NCBI RefSeq assembly: GCF_002237655.1
Contig: NZ_NOKT01000034.1
Span: 1 to 64,000, forward strand
Length of the DNA stretch: 64,000 nucleotides
Reading direction: 5' to 3'
Source: Streptomyces sp. XY006
GTDB taxonomy: Bacteria; Actinomycetota; Actinomycetes; Streptomycetales; Streptomycetaceae
How positions within the stretch are numbered: position 1 is the first letter of the stretch; each line of letters opens with the position of its first letter. The translations under genes were made by a program, and so were the position numbers. This document shows, piece by piece, positions 49,287 through 58,490 of the stretch. The notes beneath the pieces were generated by a model. It did no database searches, had not been told where the DNA came from, and saw nothing but the letters and a program-made list of their open reading frames with translations.

Positions 49287-51638
49287 GTGACCATCGCGCC
49301 AGCCGATCCGGTCTCATCCGCCGAGGACGCGCACGACGCTCCCGGTGCCGCGCTGTTGCGGACCCTGACCGAGCTGACCGCCGACCTCCCCGACGCCGAC
49401 CCGGGCAGGGTCGCCGCCGCCGCGCTGCGCGGCCGGTCCGCGCGGGCGGACGAGACGGAGTTGCGCGAGCTGGCGACCGAGGCGGCCGCCGGTCTCATCT
49501 CCGAGGACCCCGCCTACTCCCGGCTGGCCGCCCGGCTGCTGACCATCGGCATCCGCGCCGAGGCCGCCTCCCAGGGCGTCACCTCCTTCACGGAGTCGGT
49601 CGCCGTGGGCCACCGCGAAGGGCTCATCGCCGACCGGACCGCCGACTTCGTCCGGCGGCACGCGGCCCGGCTCGACGCCCTGATCGACACCGCCGCCGAC
49701 GACCGCTTCGGCTACTTCGGCCTGCGCACGCTGCACAGCCGCTACCTGCTCCGGCACCCGATCACCCGCAAGGTGGTCGAGACGCCCCAGCACTTCATGC
49801 TGCGCGTGGCGAGCGGCCTCGCCGAGGACGACACCGCGCGGGCCGTGGACGAAGTCGCGGCGCTCTACCGGCTGATGAGCCGTCTCGACTACCTCCCCTC
49901 CTCCCCCACGCTCTTCAACTCCGGCACCCGGCACCCCCAGATGTCGTCCTGCTACCTCCTGGACTCCCCCCAGGACGAGCTGGACTCCATCTACGACCGC
50001 TACCACCAGGTCGCCCGCCTGTCGAAGCACGCCGGCGGCATCGGCATCGCCTACTCCCGCATCCGCGCCCGGGGTTCGCTGATCCGCGGCACGAACGGCC
50101 ACTCCAACGGCATCGTCCCGTTCCTGAAGACCCTCGACGCCTCGGTCGCCGCCGTGAACCAGGGCGGTCGCCGCAAGGGCGCCGCAGCGGTCTACCTGGA
50201 GACCTGGCACGCCGACATCGAGGAGTTCCTGGAACTGCGCGACAACACCGGCGAGGACGCCCGGCGCACGCACAACCTGAACCTCGCGCACTGGGTCCCG
50301 GACGAGTTCATGCGCCGCGTGAACGCCGACGCGCAGTGGTCGCTGTTCTCCCCCGCGGACGTGCCCGAGCTGGTCGACCTGTGGGGCGAGGAGTTCGACG
50401 CCGCGTACCGGGCGGCCGAGGCGAAGGGCCTGGCACGGAAGACGCTGCCCGCGCGCGAACTGTACGGCCGCATGATGCGCACCCTCGCGCAGACCGGCAA
50501 CGGCTGGATGACCTTCAAGGACGCCGCCAACCGCACCGCCAACCAGACGGCCGAGCCGGGCCACGTCGTGCACTCCTCCAACCTCTGCACCGAGATCCTG
50601 GAGGTGACCAGCGACGGGGAGACGGCGGTCTGCAACCTCGGCTCGGTCAACCTCGGCGCGTTCGTGACCGGCGGGGACATCGACTGGGAGCGCCTGGACG
50701 AGACCGTCCGCACGGCCGTGACGTTCCTCGACCGGGTCGTCGACATCAACTTCTACCCGACCGAGCAGGCGGGCCGCTCCAACGCCCGCTGGCGTCCGGT
50801 CGGCCTCGGCGCGATGGGCCTCCAGGACGTCTTCTTCCAGCTGCGCCTGCCCTTCGACTCGCCCGAGGCGAAGGCCCTGTCCACCCGTATCGCCGAGCGC
50901 ATCATGCTCGCCGCCTACGAGGCCTCCGCCGACCTCGCCGAGCGGAGCGGCCCGCTGCCGGCCTGGGAGAAGACCCGTGCGGCCCGGGGCGTGCTGCACC
51001 CCGACCACTACGACGTGGACCTGACCTGGCCCGAGCGCTGGGCCGCCCTGCGCGAGCGGATCGCCACGACCGGCATGCGCAACTCCCTGCTCCTCGCCAT
51101 CGCGCCCACGGCCACGATCGCCTCCATCGCGGGCGTGTACGAGTGCATCGAGCCGCAGGTGTCCAACCTGTTCAAGCGCGAGACGCTGTCGGGTGAGTTC
51201 CTCCAGGTCAACTCCTACCTGGTGGACGAGCTCAAGCGGCTCGGCGTGTGGGACGCCCGCAGCCGTGAGGCCCTGCGCGAGGCCAACGGCTCGGTGCAGG
51301 GCTTCGCCTGGATCCCCGAGGACGTGCGTGCCCTCTACCGCACGGCCTGGGAGATCCCGCAGCGCGGCCTGATCGACATGGCGGCGGCCAGGACCCCGTT
51401 CCTGGACCAGTCCCAGTCCCTGAACCTCTTCCTGGAGACGCCGACCATCGGAAAGCTCTCCTCGATGTACGCCTACGCCTGGAAGTCCGGGCTGAAGACC
51501 ACCTACTACCTGCGCTCGCGCCCGGCGACCCGTATCGCCCGCGCCGCCCGCGCCGCCGTCCCCGTGCAGGCCACCCCCGACCCCGAGGCGGTCGCCTGCT
51601 CCCTGGAAAACCCCGAGTCCTGCGAGGCCTGCCAGTAA
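49287..51638 (+). CDS. nrdA: Class Ia ribonucleotide reductase, large subunit
   Basis: A 783-residue catalytic subunit, GTG start after GAGGGAGAG. Active-site elements: MSSCYLLD (first redox Cys), NLCTEI (Asn/Cys/Glu radical site), CNLGSVNL (second redox Cys), and the C-terminal swinging pair CEAC. SPTLFNSGT and PTATIASIAG are also typical. The N-terminal ~100 residues show no recognisable ATP-cone, so overall-activity inhibition by dATP may be absent. Its TAA overlaps the nrdB ATG (TAATG). Makes dNDPs with NrdB; repressed when cobalamin is plentiful. Confidence 0.96.
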   Translation: MTIAPADPVSSAEDAHDAPGAALLRTLTELTADLPDADPGRVAAAALRGRSARADETELRELATEAAAGLISEDPAYSRLAARLLTIGIRAEAASQGVTSFTESVAVGHREGLIADRTADFVRRHAARLDALIDTAADDRFGYFGLRTLHSRYLLRHPITRKVVETPQHFMLRVASGLAEDDTARAVDEVAALYRLMSRLDYLPSSPTLFNSGTRHPQMSSCYLLDSPQDELDSIYDRYHQVARLSKHAGGIGIAYSRIRARGSLIRGTNGHSNGIVPFLKTLDASVAAVNQGGRRKGAAAVYLETWHADIEEFLELRDNTGEDARRTHNLNLAHWVPDEFMRRVNADAQWSLFSPADVPELVDLWGEEFDAAYRAAEAKGLARKTLPARELYGRMMRTLAQTGNGWMTFKDAANRTANQTAEPGHVVHSSNLCTEILEVTSDGETAVCNLGSVNLGAFVTGGDIDWERLDETVRTAVTFLDRVVDINFYPTEQAGRSNARWRPVGLGAMGLQDVFFQLRLPFDSPEAKALSTRIAERIMLAAYEASADLAERSGPLPAWEKTRAARGVLHPDHYDVDLTWPERWAALRERIATTGMRNSLLLAIAPTATIASIAGVYECIEPQVSNLFKRETLSGEFLQVNSYLVDELKRLGVWDARSREALREANGSVQGFAWIPEDVRALYRTAWEIPQRGLIDMAAARTPFLDQSQSLNLFLETPTIGKLSSMYAYAWKSGLKTTYYLRSRPATRIARAARAAVPVQATPDPEAVACSLENPESCEACQ

Positions 51639-52645
51639 TGAGCACCCAGAACCTTCTCGACCCCGGCTTCGAGCTCACCCTGCGCCCCATGCGCTACCCG
51701 GACTTCTACGAGCGCTACCGGGACGCCATCAAGAACACCTGGACCGTGGAGGAGGTCGACCTCCACTCGGACGTCGCCGACCTCGCCAAGCTCTCCCCCG
51801 CGGAGCAGCACCTCATCGGCCGGCTGGTGGCGTTCTTCGCGACGGGCGACTCGATCGTCGCGAACAACCTGGTGCTGACGCTGTACAAGCACATCAACTC
51901 CCCTGAAGCGCGCCTGTATCTGTCGCGGCAGCTCTTCGAGGAGGCCGTGCACGTCCAGTTCTATCTGACGCTGCTCGACACCTATCTCCCCGACCCGGAG
52001 GACCGCGCGGCGGCCTTCGCGGCGGTGGAGAACATCCCGTCCATCCGGGAGAAGGCGGAGTTCTGCTTCCGGTGGATGGACTCGGTCGAGAAGCTGGACC
52101 GGCTGGAGTCACAGGCCGACCGGCGCCGCTTCCTGCTCAACCTCATCTGCTTCGCGGCCTGCATCGAGGGCCTGTTCTTCTACGGCGCCTTCGCCTACGT
52201 GTACTGGTTCCGCAGCCGGGGGCTGCTGCACGGCCTGGCCACCGGCACCAACTGGGTGTTCCGGGACGAGACCATGCACATGTCGTTCGCGTTCGACGTG
52301 GTCGACACCGTCCGCAAGGAGGAGCCGGAGCTGTTCGACGACCGGCTCCGGCAGGAGGTGACGGACATGCTCCGCGAGGCCGTCGAGGCCGAGCTGCAGT
52401 TCGCGCGCGACCTGTGCGGTGACGGCCTCCCGGGCATGAACACCGAGTCGATGCGGCAGTACCTGGAGTGCGTCGCCGACCAGCGGCTGACCCGCCTGGG
52501 CTTCGCTCCGGTGTACGGCTCCGAGAACCCCTTCTCCTTCATGGAGCTCCAGGGGGTTCAGGAGCTGACCAACTTCTTCGAGCGGCGGCCCTCCGCGTAC
52601 CAGGTGGCGGTGGAGGGCACCGTCGACCTGGACGAGGACTTCTGA
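51638..52645 (+). CDS. nrdB: Class Ia ribonucleotide reductase, small subunit
   Basis: A 335-residue ferritin-like radical subunit. Metal ligands lie in FEEAVHVQFY and FRDETMHMSF; the C-terminus VDLDEDF is the tail that docks on NrdA. Translated by TAATG overlap with nrdA. Its last 88 bases lie antisense to a small membrane-protein ORF. Confidence 0.96.
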   Translation: MSTQNLLDPGFELTLRPMRYPDFYERYRDAIKNTWTVEEVDLHSDVADLAKLSPAEQHLIGRLVAFFATGDSIVANNLVLTLYKHINSPEARLYLSRQLFEEAVHVQFYLTLLDTYLPDPEDRAAAFAAVENIPSIREKAEFCFRWMDSVEKLDRLESQADRRRFLLNLICFAACIEGLFFYGAFAYVYWFRSRGLLHGLATGTNWVFRDETMHMSFAFDVVDTVRKEEPELFDDRLRQEVTDMLREAVEAELQFARDLCGDGLPGMNTESMRQYLECVADQRLTRLGFAPVYGSENPFSFMELQGVQELTNFFERRPSAYQVAVEGTVDLDEDF

Positions 52646-52800
52646 GCCGCGGCGTCCTCACGGGCCTCCTGGGCCTCCCGGATCTGCCGGTCGATGCGCC
52701 GGTCGCGCACGAGGCCGAGCACGGACGGGAGGACCAGGAGGACCAGCGTCCCGAGTACGAAGACCATGGCGATGAGTGTCTGTGTCTGGTTCGTGTTCAT
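52558..52800 (-). CDS. Small single-span membrane protein overlapping nrdB 3' end
   Basis: An 80-residue ORF starting MNTNQTQTLIAMVFVLGTLV. One strong N-terminal helix (TLIAMVFVLGTLVLLVLPSV) and a charged helical segment (RDRRIDRQIREAQEARED). The part upstream of nrdB (first ~50 codons) has good coding character; the final ~30 codons run antisense to nrdB. Divergent from the AraC-type gene. Function unknown. Confidence 0.6.
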   Translation of the reverse strand: MNTNQTQTLIAMVFVLGTLVLLVLPSVLGLVRDRRIDRQIREAQEAREDAAAQKSSSRSTVPSTATWYAEGRRSKKLVSS

Positions 52801-52893
52801 GGACACCACTGTCGCGCCGAATGGTCCTTACCGTCAGTGGCAGTACTGCCGTAGACCCTCGAATTACTGCCATCGGCGAGGCACACTGGGGAC

Positions 52894-53856
52894 ATGCTGC
52901 AGAACGTGGCCGTCGCCCTCCTCGACGGCGTGAACCCCTTCGAACTCGGCGTGGTGTGCGAGGTCTTCGGCACCGACCGCAGTGACGACGGCCTGCCGGT
53001 GTACGACTTCGCCGTCGCCTCGGCCGAGGGCCCGTCGCTGCGCATGAACTCGGGCTTGTCGCTGCGGGTGGACCACGGCCTGGAGCGCCTGGAGACGGCC
53101 GACCTGATCGCCGTGCCGGCCGGGCGCAGCTTCTCGACCCGGGACTTCCCGCCCGAGCTGCTGGACGCCCTGCGCCGCGGTGTCGACCGCGGCGCCCGGG
53201 TGCTCAGCGTCTGCTCCGGCGCCTATGTGCTGGCCGCGGCCGGGCTGCTGGACGGGCGGCGCTGCGCCGTGCACTGGAAGCACGCCGACGACCTCGCCCG
53301 CCGGTACCCGCGCGTGGCCGTCGAGCCGGACGTGCTCTACGTCGACGAGGACCCGGTGATCACCTCCGCGGGCACCGCCGCCGGCATCGACGCCTGCCTG
53401 CACCTGGTCCGCAAGGAGCAGGGCTCCGAGGTCGCCAACAAGATCGCCCGCCGGATGGTGGTGCCGCCGCACCGCGACGGCGGCCAGGCGCAGTACATCG
53501 AGCGCCCGCTGCCACACTCCGAGGCCGACACGATCGGCGAGGTGCTGGCGTGGATGGAACGCCACCTCGACGAGGAGGTGACCGTCGAGCAGCTCGCCGC
53601 CCGCGCCCACATGTCCCCGCGCACGTTCGCCCGCCGCTTCCAGCAGGAGACGGGCACGACTCCCTACCGCTGGGTGCTGGGCCAGCGGGTGCTGCTGGCC
53701 CAGCGGCTGCTGGAGGCGACGGACGAGACGATGGACGCGATCGCCGGCCGGACGGGGTTCGGCAACGCGGCCGCGCTGCGCCACCACTTCGTCCGGGCGG
53801 TCGGCACCACGCCGAACGCCTACCGGCGCACGTTCAAGGGCCCCGAGGCGGCCTGA
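52894..53856 (+). CDS. nrdS: AraC-type regulator with DJ-1/GATase-like domain (NrdS-like)
   Basis: A 320-residue GlxA/FtrA-type regulator. DJ-1/PfpI-like sensor domain at ~1-175 (RVLSVCSGAYVLAAAGLLDG carries the nucleophile-elbow Cys). AraC double HTH at ~215-315 (TVEQLAARAHMSPRTFARRF, DAIAGRTGFGNAAALRHHF). Downstream of nrdAB and matching the nrdABS order known in S. coelicolor, although a separate promoter is likely because of the 248-base gap. Confidence 0.9.
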   Translation: MLQNVAVALLDGVNPFELGVVCEVFGTDRSDDGLPVYDFAVASAEGPSLRMNSGLSLRVDHGLERLETADLIAVPAGRSFSTRDFPPELLDALRRGVDRGARVLSVCSGAYVLAAAGLLDGRRCAVHWKHADDLARRYPRVAVEPDVLYVDEDPVITSAGTAAGIDACLHLVRKEQGSEVANKIARRMVVPPHRDGGQAQYIERPLPHSEADTIGEVLAWMERHLDEEVTVEQLAARAHMSPRTFARRFQQETGTTPYRWVLGQRVLLAQRLLEATDETMDAIAGRTGFGNAAALRHHFVRAVGTTPNAYRRTFKGPEAA

Positions 53857-53868
53857 GGCCGGCGGTTC

Positions 53869-55239
53869 TCACCTCGCCACCGGTCGGACCCGCAGGTCGT
53901 GCGGCCGCAGCGTGATGCCGACCCGCGTGCTGTCGTTCGACCCGGACACCTGCTCGAAGCGGTACTTCGTGGCCAGCGCCGCCGTGATCAGCGTCAGCTG
54001 GGCCATCGAGAAGTGGTCGCTGGGGCACTTGCGGTTGCCCGTGCTGAACGGGCTCATGGCGTGCTTCGGGATCGCCTTGACCCGCTCCGGCAGCCAGCGG
54101 TCCGGGTCGAACTCCAGGTTCCGCTCGTAGGACTTCGCATCGCGCTGGATCGCGTACGGGCTGTATACGATGTCCGCCCCGGCCGGAATGCGGTATCCGC
54201 CGAGTTCCGTGTCGCGTACCGCCCGGCGCGTCAGAATCCACACCGCCGGACTCAAACGCATGGACTCGACCACCACATTGTTGGTGTGCCTGAGCTCTCG
54301 GACGTCGGCGAATGCCACCGGCCTCCCACCCGTGACCGCTTGCACTTCGTCGCGCACCCGGTCGGCGTGTTCGGGGTGCTCCGCGAGCATATGCAACAGC
54401 CACATGATCGTGGATGCCACGGTTTCGCTGCCCGGGGTCAGGATCGCGACGACCTGATCATGGATCTCCTGTTCCCCGATGGGGTCGCCATTCTCGTCCT
54501 TCGCCTCCAGCAATGCCGTCAGCAAATCGTCCGGCTTTTGACCGCTTGCGCGGCGCTCGGCGACGATCTCGTCGACCAGGAGATGCAAATCGGCCAGGGC
54601 CCGGTTGAATTCGCGGTTGGCCGGGAGCGGAAGGTTGTACAGAGGCCCGAGCGGGACCACCATCCGCCGGTACATCCCTCGGAACACGGTGGCCAGGGCG
54701 ACGCACAGCCGCTCCGCCCGCTCGTCCATGAAGTCGCCGCGCAGCAGGCAGCGGGCCGCGATGCGCACGGCCACCCGGAAGGACTCCGAGGTGCAGTCGA
54801 CGGTCTCGCCGGGCTGCCAGCGCTCGGTGAGCGCGTGCGCCTCCTCCTCCATGATCGGCCCGTACGCGGGGATGGCGTCGAGCCGGAAGGCCGGCTGGAT
54901 GGTGCGCCGCTGGCGGCGGTGGCGCGGGCCGTTCGCCGTGGCCACGCCCTCCTTGCCGAGCAGCCCCTCCAGGGACTCCCACAGCGGCCCGGCGATGATG
55001 AAGTCGCTGCTCAGGGCCAGCGCGCCGGTGAGGGCCGGGGTGGTGACGGCGTAGACCGTCTTCGGGCCCAGCTTCAGACGGACCACGTCGCCGTGGTCGC
55101 GCAGCCGGGACATGAACGCCAGCGGGTCGCGCACCAGCTTCCAGCCGTGGCCGAGCACGGGGACGCCGCCCCCGGCCCGGGGCGGTTCACGCAGTTCCGG
55201 AGCCAGGGGTGCTTCGGGCTTCACAGACTCGACGGTCAT
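53869..55239 (-). CDS. cyp170A1: Cytochrome P450 CYP170A1-type (albaflavenone synthase)
   Basis: A 456-residue soluble P450. I-helix AILTPGSETVASTI (Glu in place of the usual Asp), K-helix ExxR in VVESMRLSP, heme loop FSTGNRKCPSDHFSMA with the Cys ligand. The loop has Pro-Ser where most have Gly after Cys. Oxidises epi-isozizaene to albaflavenols and albaflavenone; S. coelicolor CYP170A1 also has a reported farnesene synthase activity. The ATG overlaps the terpene synthase stop (ATGA). Confidence 0.95.
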   Translation of the reverse strand: MTVESVKPEAPLAPELREPPRAGGGVPVLGHGWKLVRDPLAFMSRLRDHGDVVRLKLGPKTVYAVTTPALTGALALSSDFIIAGPLWESLEGLLGKEGVATANGPRHRRQRRTIQPAFRLDAIPAYGPIMEEEAHALTERWQPGETVDCTSESFRVAVRIAARCLLRGDFMDERAERLCVALATVFRGMYRRMVVPLGPLYNLPLPANREFNRALADLHLLVDEIVAERRASGQKPDDLLTALLEAKDENGDPIGEQEIHDQVVAILTPGSETVASTIMWLLHMLAEHPEHADRVRDEVQAVTGGRPVAFADVRELRHTNNVVVESMRLSPAVWILTRRAVRDTELGGYRIPAGADIVYSPYAIQRDAKSYERNLEFDPDRWLPERVKAIPKHAMSPFSTGNRKCPSDHFSMAQLTLITAALATKYRFEQVSGSNDSTRVGITLRPHDLRVRPVAR

Positions 55240-56321
55240 TTCTCACCTGCCGCTTCGTTGTTGACGTACGGGGGCGTGGACCGGTCGTCCCAGCTGTCGA
55301 CCATGTACCGGCCGGACTCGTGATGGAACCAGTAGACGGAACTGAACCAGTTCCGCATATCGCTCAGGCAGAGGCGCACGGCGGCTCTCAGTTCCTTTCC
55401 GCGTACAGTGCCGTCGTCGAGACCGTCGGCGAATCGCAAGGCCTTCTGCTCGACGTCGAGAAATTCGGTGATGCATTCCTCGACCCGGCGGCGCACTTCC
55501 ACGACCGCCTCTTCCAGCGTCAGCCCTTCATGGGTGATGAGACTGATTCCGAGATTGTGCACCTCGTCGCCCGCTATCTCCTTCGGCAGCGAGCAGAGGT
55601 CGTTGTACCAGGCGGCGAATTCCTGGCTCAGCAGGGCCGCCCGCCGATAGGCCGGGTGCTTTCTCACGGCCTCGGGGAGTTCACACCCCGCGGCCGGCTC
55701 CAGCAGGTCCGTCCATATCCAGTGCGCGAAGGTGAGCCGGCGCAGCCGGAGGTATTCCTCGACCGTCGGCACGATGCCGTGCGTGCGATTGTGGAACTCC
55801 CGGTCGTAGGCCTCGATCACGGCGTGGAAGTGCCGGGCGAACCGGAGGTTCCACGTCTGCGGCAGGAACCCGTACAGCCGCAGCACACTGTCGGCGAACC
55901 CGGCGACCAGTGGGTCCTCGTGGTGCAGGTGCTCCCCGGGGGAGTCGAGGGCGGCGTGCAACCGGTCCCGCAGCGTCCGCCAGGCGAGCGGGCGCCCGTG
56001 CACGATGTCGCGGTCGTGGCGGTCGTCCCAGACGAAGAACCAGGCGCTGTAGTCCGCTATGGCCTGCATCACCTCGTCGGGGGCGCCGATGTAGTAGCCG
56101 GCCATGAGGTCCGTGTAGCACAGGCCGTCGGCATATTCCTTCACCTTCTCGGCGGGCATGAGCCGCTTTTCGAGCAGCCACGCGCGCGTCTTCTCCTGGC
56201 ACTTCGGCCAATACGGGTGGAGTTGCCGGGGAAACGCCGCCTCGATCACAGGGAGAGAGAGCGACGGTGGAACTGCGATGGTGGTCGGTGTCGACGTGGT
56301 GCCGTGTGACAAAGCATGCAC
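55236..56321 (-). CDS. cyc1: Epi-isozizaene synthase (sesquiterpene cyclase)
   Basis: A 361-residue class I terpene cyclase, very close from memory to S. coelicolor EIZS. Metal motifs: WDDRHDRD (Asp99 in DDRHD) and the NSE triad in NDLCSLPKE. RRRVEECITEFL and the C-terminal RY pair in HESGRYMVDSW are present. Cyclises farnesyl diphosphate to epi-isozizaene, the substrate of the P450 encoded next. Confidence 0.96.
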   Translation of the reverse strand: MHALSHGTTSTPTTIAVPPSLSLPVIEAAFPRQLHPYWPKCQEKTRAWLLEKRLMPAEKVKEYADGLCYTDLMAGYYIGAPDEVMQAIADYSAWFFVWDDRHDRDIVHGRPLAWRTLRDRLHAALDSPGEHLHHEDPLVAGFADSVLRLYGFLPQTWNLRFARHFHAVIEAYDREFHNRTHGIVPTVEEYLRLRRLTFAHWIWTDLLEPAAGCELPEAVRKHPAYRRAALLSQEFAAWYNDLCSLPKEIAGDEVHNLGISLITHEGLTLEEAVVEVRRRVEECITEFLDVEQKALRFADGLDDGTVRGKELRAAVRLCLSDMRNWFSSVYWFHHESGRYMVDSWDDRSTPPYVNNEAAGEK

Positions 56322-56616
56322 GAACTAACCCCTCTCAGCCGCCAGTTGGCGCGGGCGCCCCTCCCTTCGTGCCGGGCGTGCGCCGTTGCATACCCCGCTC
56401 ATCCCATTCAGCACTACAACTGACCGTTCTGGGAACGCATTTGCTTCATTCACTACCCCACAGTGCCGGGATCCTCCCGGTGTGTGACTGACACCGGATC
56501 ACCAGGAGAGCGGAAGCGATCGAACGTGCGACGCACAGACGAACGACACAGGCGAACGGCGCCTGTTCCGGGCGGGAGACCCGAACAGACGCCGTTCGCC
56601 TGGTGCGTGGGAGGTG
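56322..56616. other. Promoter region of the albaflavenone operon and def 3' end
   Basis: About 295 bases. The left half should hold the promoter of cyc1-cyp170A1 (AT-richer around 56400-56450); the right half carries the def terminator. No ORF with family resemblance. Confidence 0.5.
56551..56600 (-). terminator. Long hairpin terminator of def
   Basis: GGCGAACGGCG/CGCCGTTCGCC 11-bp stem, one mismatch, then CTGTT/AACAG and CGGG/CCCG pairs with one bulge, 50 bases overall, directly after the def stop. Confidence 0.85.
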
Positions 56617-57267
56617 TCAGTCGTTGGCCACCACGGGGTAGCGGGGCTCGTTCTCGGCCATCTGCCGCAGAGCGTCCTTGCGCTCGCGCTTGGAGAGCCG
56701 GTCGATGTACAGGTAGCCGTACAGGTGGTCGGTCTCGTGCTGCAAACACCGAGCGAAGTATCCGGTGCCGCGCACCTTGATCGGGTTGCCCTTCTCGTCC
56801 TGCCCGGTCACCTCGGCGTAGTCGGGCCGGGCGAGCGGCGCGTACGCCGTCGGCACGGACAGGCAGCCCTCGTTGCTGTCGTCCAGCCGGCGCTTGTCGG
56901 CGGGCAGTTCGACGAGCTTGGGGTTGCAGACGACACCGGTGTGCCGCACGCCCTCGTCGTCCGGGCAGTCGTAGACGAAGACCTTCGCGTCGACGCCGAT
57001 CTGGTTGGCGGCCAGGCCCACGCCCTCGGCGGTGCGCTGGCTGGCGAACATGTCCGCGACGAGCTGCTGCAGCTCCTCGCCGAAGTCGGTGACGTCCTGG
57101 CACTCCTTGTGCAGCACCGGGTTCCCGACCACCGTGATCGGCCGCGAGGTACCCCGCTCCCGCCAGGCCGCCTCGCGCTCCTCGCAGTCCTCCGTGTCGA
57201 TCACGTACCCCTCGTCATCGACGGGGAGCACGCCCGCACGCTGCTGATCGGTGTCCTGCTGAGCCAT
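56617..57267 (-). CDS. def: Peptide deformylase
   Basis: A 216-residue deformylase. Motif 1 GVGLAANQ (82-89), motif 2 EGCLS (133-137, metal Cys) and motif 3 QHETDH (176-181, metal His pair and catalytic Glu) are intact. The ~35-residue N-terminal extension before the catalytic core is longer than in E. coli. Removes the formyl group from nascent proteins. Monocistronic. Confidence 0.96.
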   Translation of the reverse strand: MAQQDTDQQRAGVLPVDDEGYVIDTEDCEEREAAWRERGTSRPITVVGNPVLHKECQDVTDFGEELQQLVADMFASQRTAEGVGLAANQIGVDAKVFVYDCPDDEGVRHTGVVCNPKLVELPADKRRLDDSNEGCLSVPTAYAPLARPDYAEVTGQDEKGNPIKVRGTGYFARCLQHETDHLYGYLYIDRLSKRERKDALRQMAENEPRYPVVAND

Positions 57268-57330
57268 GACGTCCGTACGCCTTCCTGAACAAATCCAACC
57301 CGGGATGCTGATACAGGGTACGGGGAAGGC

Positions 57331-57383
57331 GCCCCCTCAGGGACGCGGGGAACTGCGCGATCAGCCCCACGGCGCCGCACCCG
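57331..57383. repeat. Dispersed Streptomyces intergenic repeat (GCGGGGAACTGCGCGA family)
   Basis: CAGGGACGCGGGGAACTGCG-CGATCAGCCCCACGGC resembles a short element I remember from many streptomycete intergenic regions (CAGGGGCGCGGGGAACTGCG...). It lies between def and the TPR gene. Only one copy is in this window, so the call is from memory. Confidence 0.5.
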
Positions 57384-57392
57384 TCGGACGAC

Positions 57393-58487
57393 CTAGCACA
57401 CCTCTTCCAAATCCCGCCAGTCCCGAGAATCCGGACTGTCCGCCACCCACCCGTCCAGCAGCCCCCGGACCAGCGAGGCCGGCGCGGCCAGGCCGCACTC
57501 CCGCTCGGGCACCCACAGCTGCCCGTCCGTCCGGTGGCCCAGCGGCCCGGGGTGGCCCGGCTCGCTGTGATCGTGCGGATCGAGGTGCTCCCCGTCGCCC
57601 TCGTCCGACGGCATCCGGGACTCCGAGCACATCCGGCACAGCAGCCGCACCGAGGACGACCAGTCCTCCGCGGCGAACCCGGCGTCCGCTGCCAGTTGCT
57701 CCAGCGCGTCCCGGTCGGCCTCCGTCGCCGCCTCCAGCAGCACGACCCACGTCGGCACGGGCGACGGCGCCCACAGCTCGATCTCGTCGAAGACCGGGTA
57801 GGTGTGCCCGGCGGCCGTGGTCCGCTCCCCGTGCGGCACCCCGTCGTGCAGCACGACCTCGCCCCAGCGCCGCCCCGACGACGGCAGCGGGATGGACAGC
57901 ACCTCGATCCGCGCGGGATCCAGCCGCCGTCCCCACACGACCTCGGCCTCGCCCTCCGGCGACAGCCGTACGGCCGCGCTGCCGAGGTCCATGCCGACGG
58001 GCTCCCCGGAGTCGTTCGCGGCACCCGGCACCCGCAGCCCGTAGGCCTGCCAGGCGCGGCGGGCCAGCGGCCAGTCCTGGAGGGCGGTGGCTGCGATGCC
58101 GACGTTCCACCAGTCGGGCGCGCCGGTGTCCCGGTCGAGCAGGGCCACGGCGCGCAGTCCGGCGGCCCTGGCCTGCTCCCAGTCATGCCGGAACTTGTGC
58201 AGCAGGGCGAGGTTGAACCAGGACTCCGACAGCCAGGGCTCCAGATCGGCGGCACGTGTCAGCAGTGCGCCCGCGTCCTCGTACCGGCCGTCGCCGATGA
58301 GGGTGAATGCCCGGTCTGTGGCCTGCCGCCAGGAGGCGGAGGGCCGGTGCCGTCCCTTGCCGAAGATCCTCACGATTCCCGCCTGCCAGTTCCGTGCGGT
58401 GGGCTGGCCGTAGCTGTGTTTCGAGCCCCCGGACACCTTCTCCTTCGCATCCAACCACGTACGGCCTCGGGGGCGCTCATTACCCAT
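57393..58487 (-). CDS. Tetratricopeptide-repeat protein
   Basis: A 364-residue protein. Two or three TPR units at about 55-150 (AFTLIGDGRYEDAGALLTRA, WFNLALLHKFRHDWEQARAA, WWNVGIAATALQDWPLARRA). The rest is a non-repetitive domain with Trp-rich segments (VLLEAATEADRDALEQLAAD) and a His/Asp/Pro-rich linker near 300. No catalytic motif. It starts 3 bases after the degenerate HD gene, so all three HD/HD/TPR genes form one operon. Confidence 0.85.
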   Translation of the reverse strand: MGNERPRGRTWLDAKEKVSGGSKHSYGQPTARNWQAGIVRIFGKGRHRPSASWRQATDRAFTLIGDGRYEDAGALLTRAADLEPWLSESWFNLALLHKFRHDWEQARAAGLRAVALLDRDTGAPDWWNVGIAATALQDWPLARRAWQAYGLRVPGAANDSGEPVGMDLGSAAVRLSPEGEAEVVWGRRLDPARIEVLSIPLPSSGRRWGEVVLHDGVPHGERTTAAGHTYPVFDEIELWAPSPVPTWVVLLEAATEADRDALEQLAADAGFAAEDWSSSVRLLCRMCSESRMPSDEGDGEHLDPHDHSEPGHPGPLGHRTDGQLWVPERECGLAAPASLVRGLLDGWVADSPDSRDWRDLEEVC

Positions 58488-58490
58488 GGG

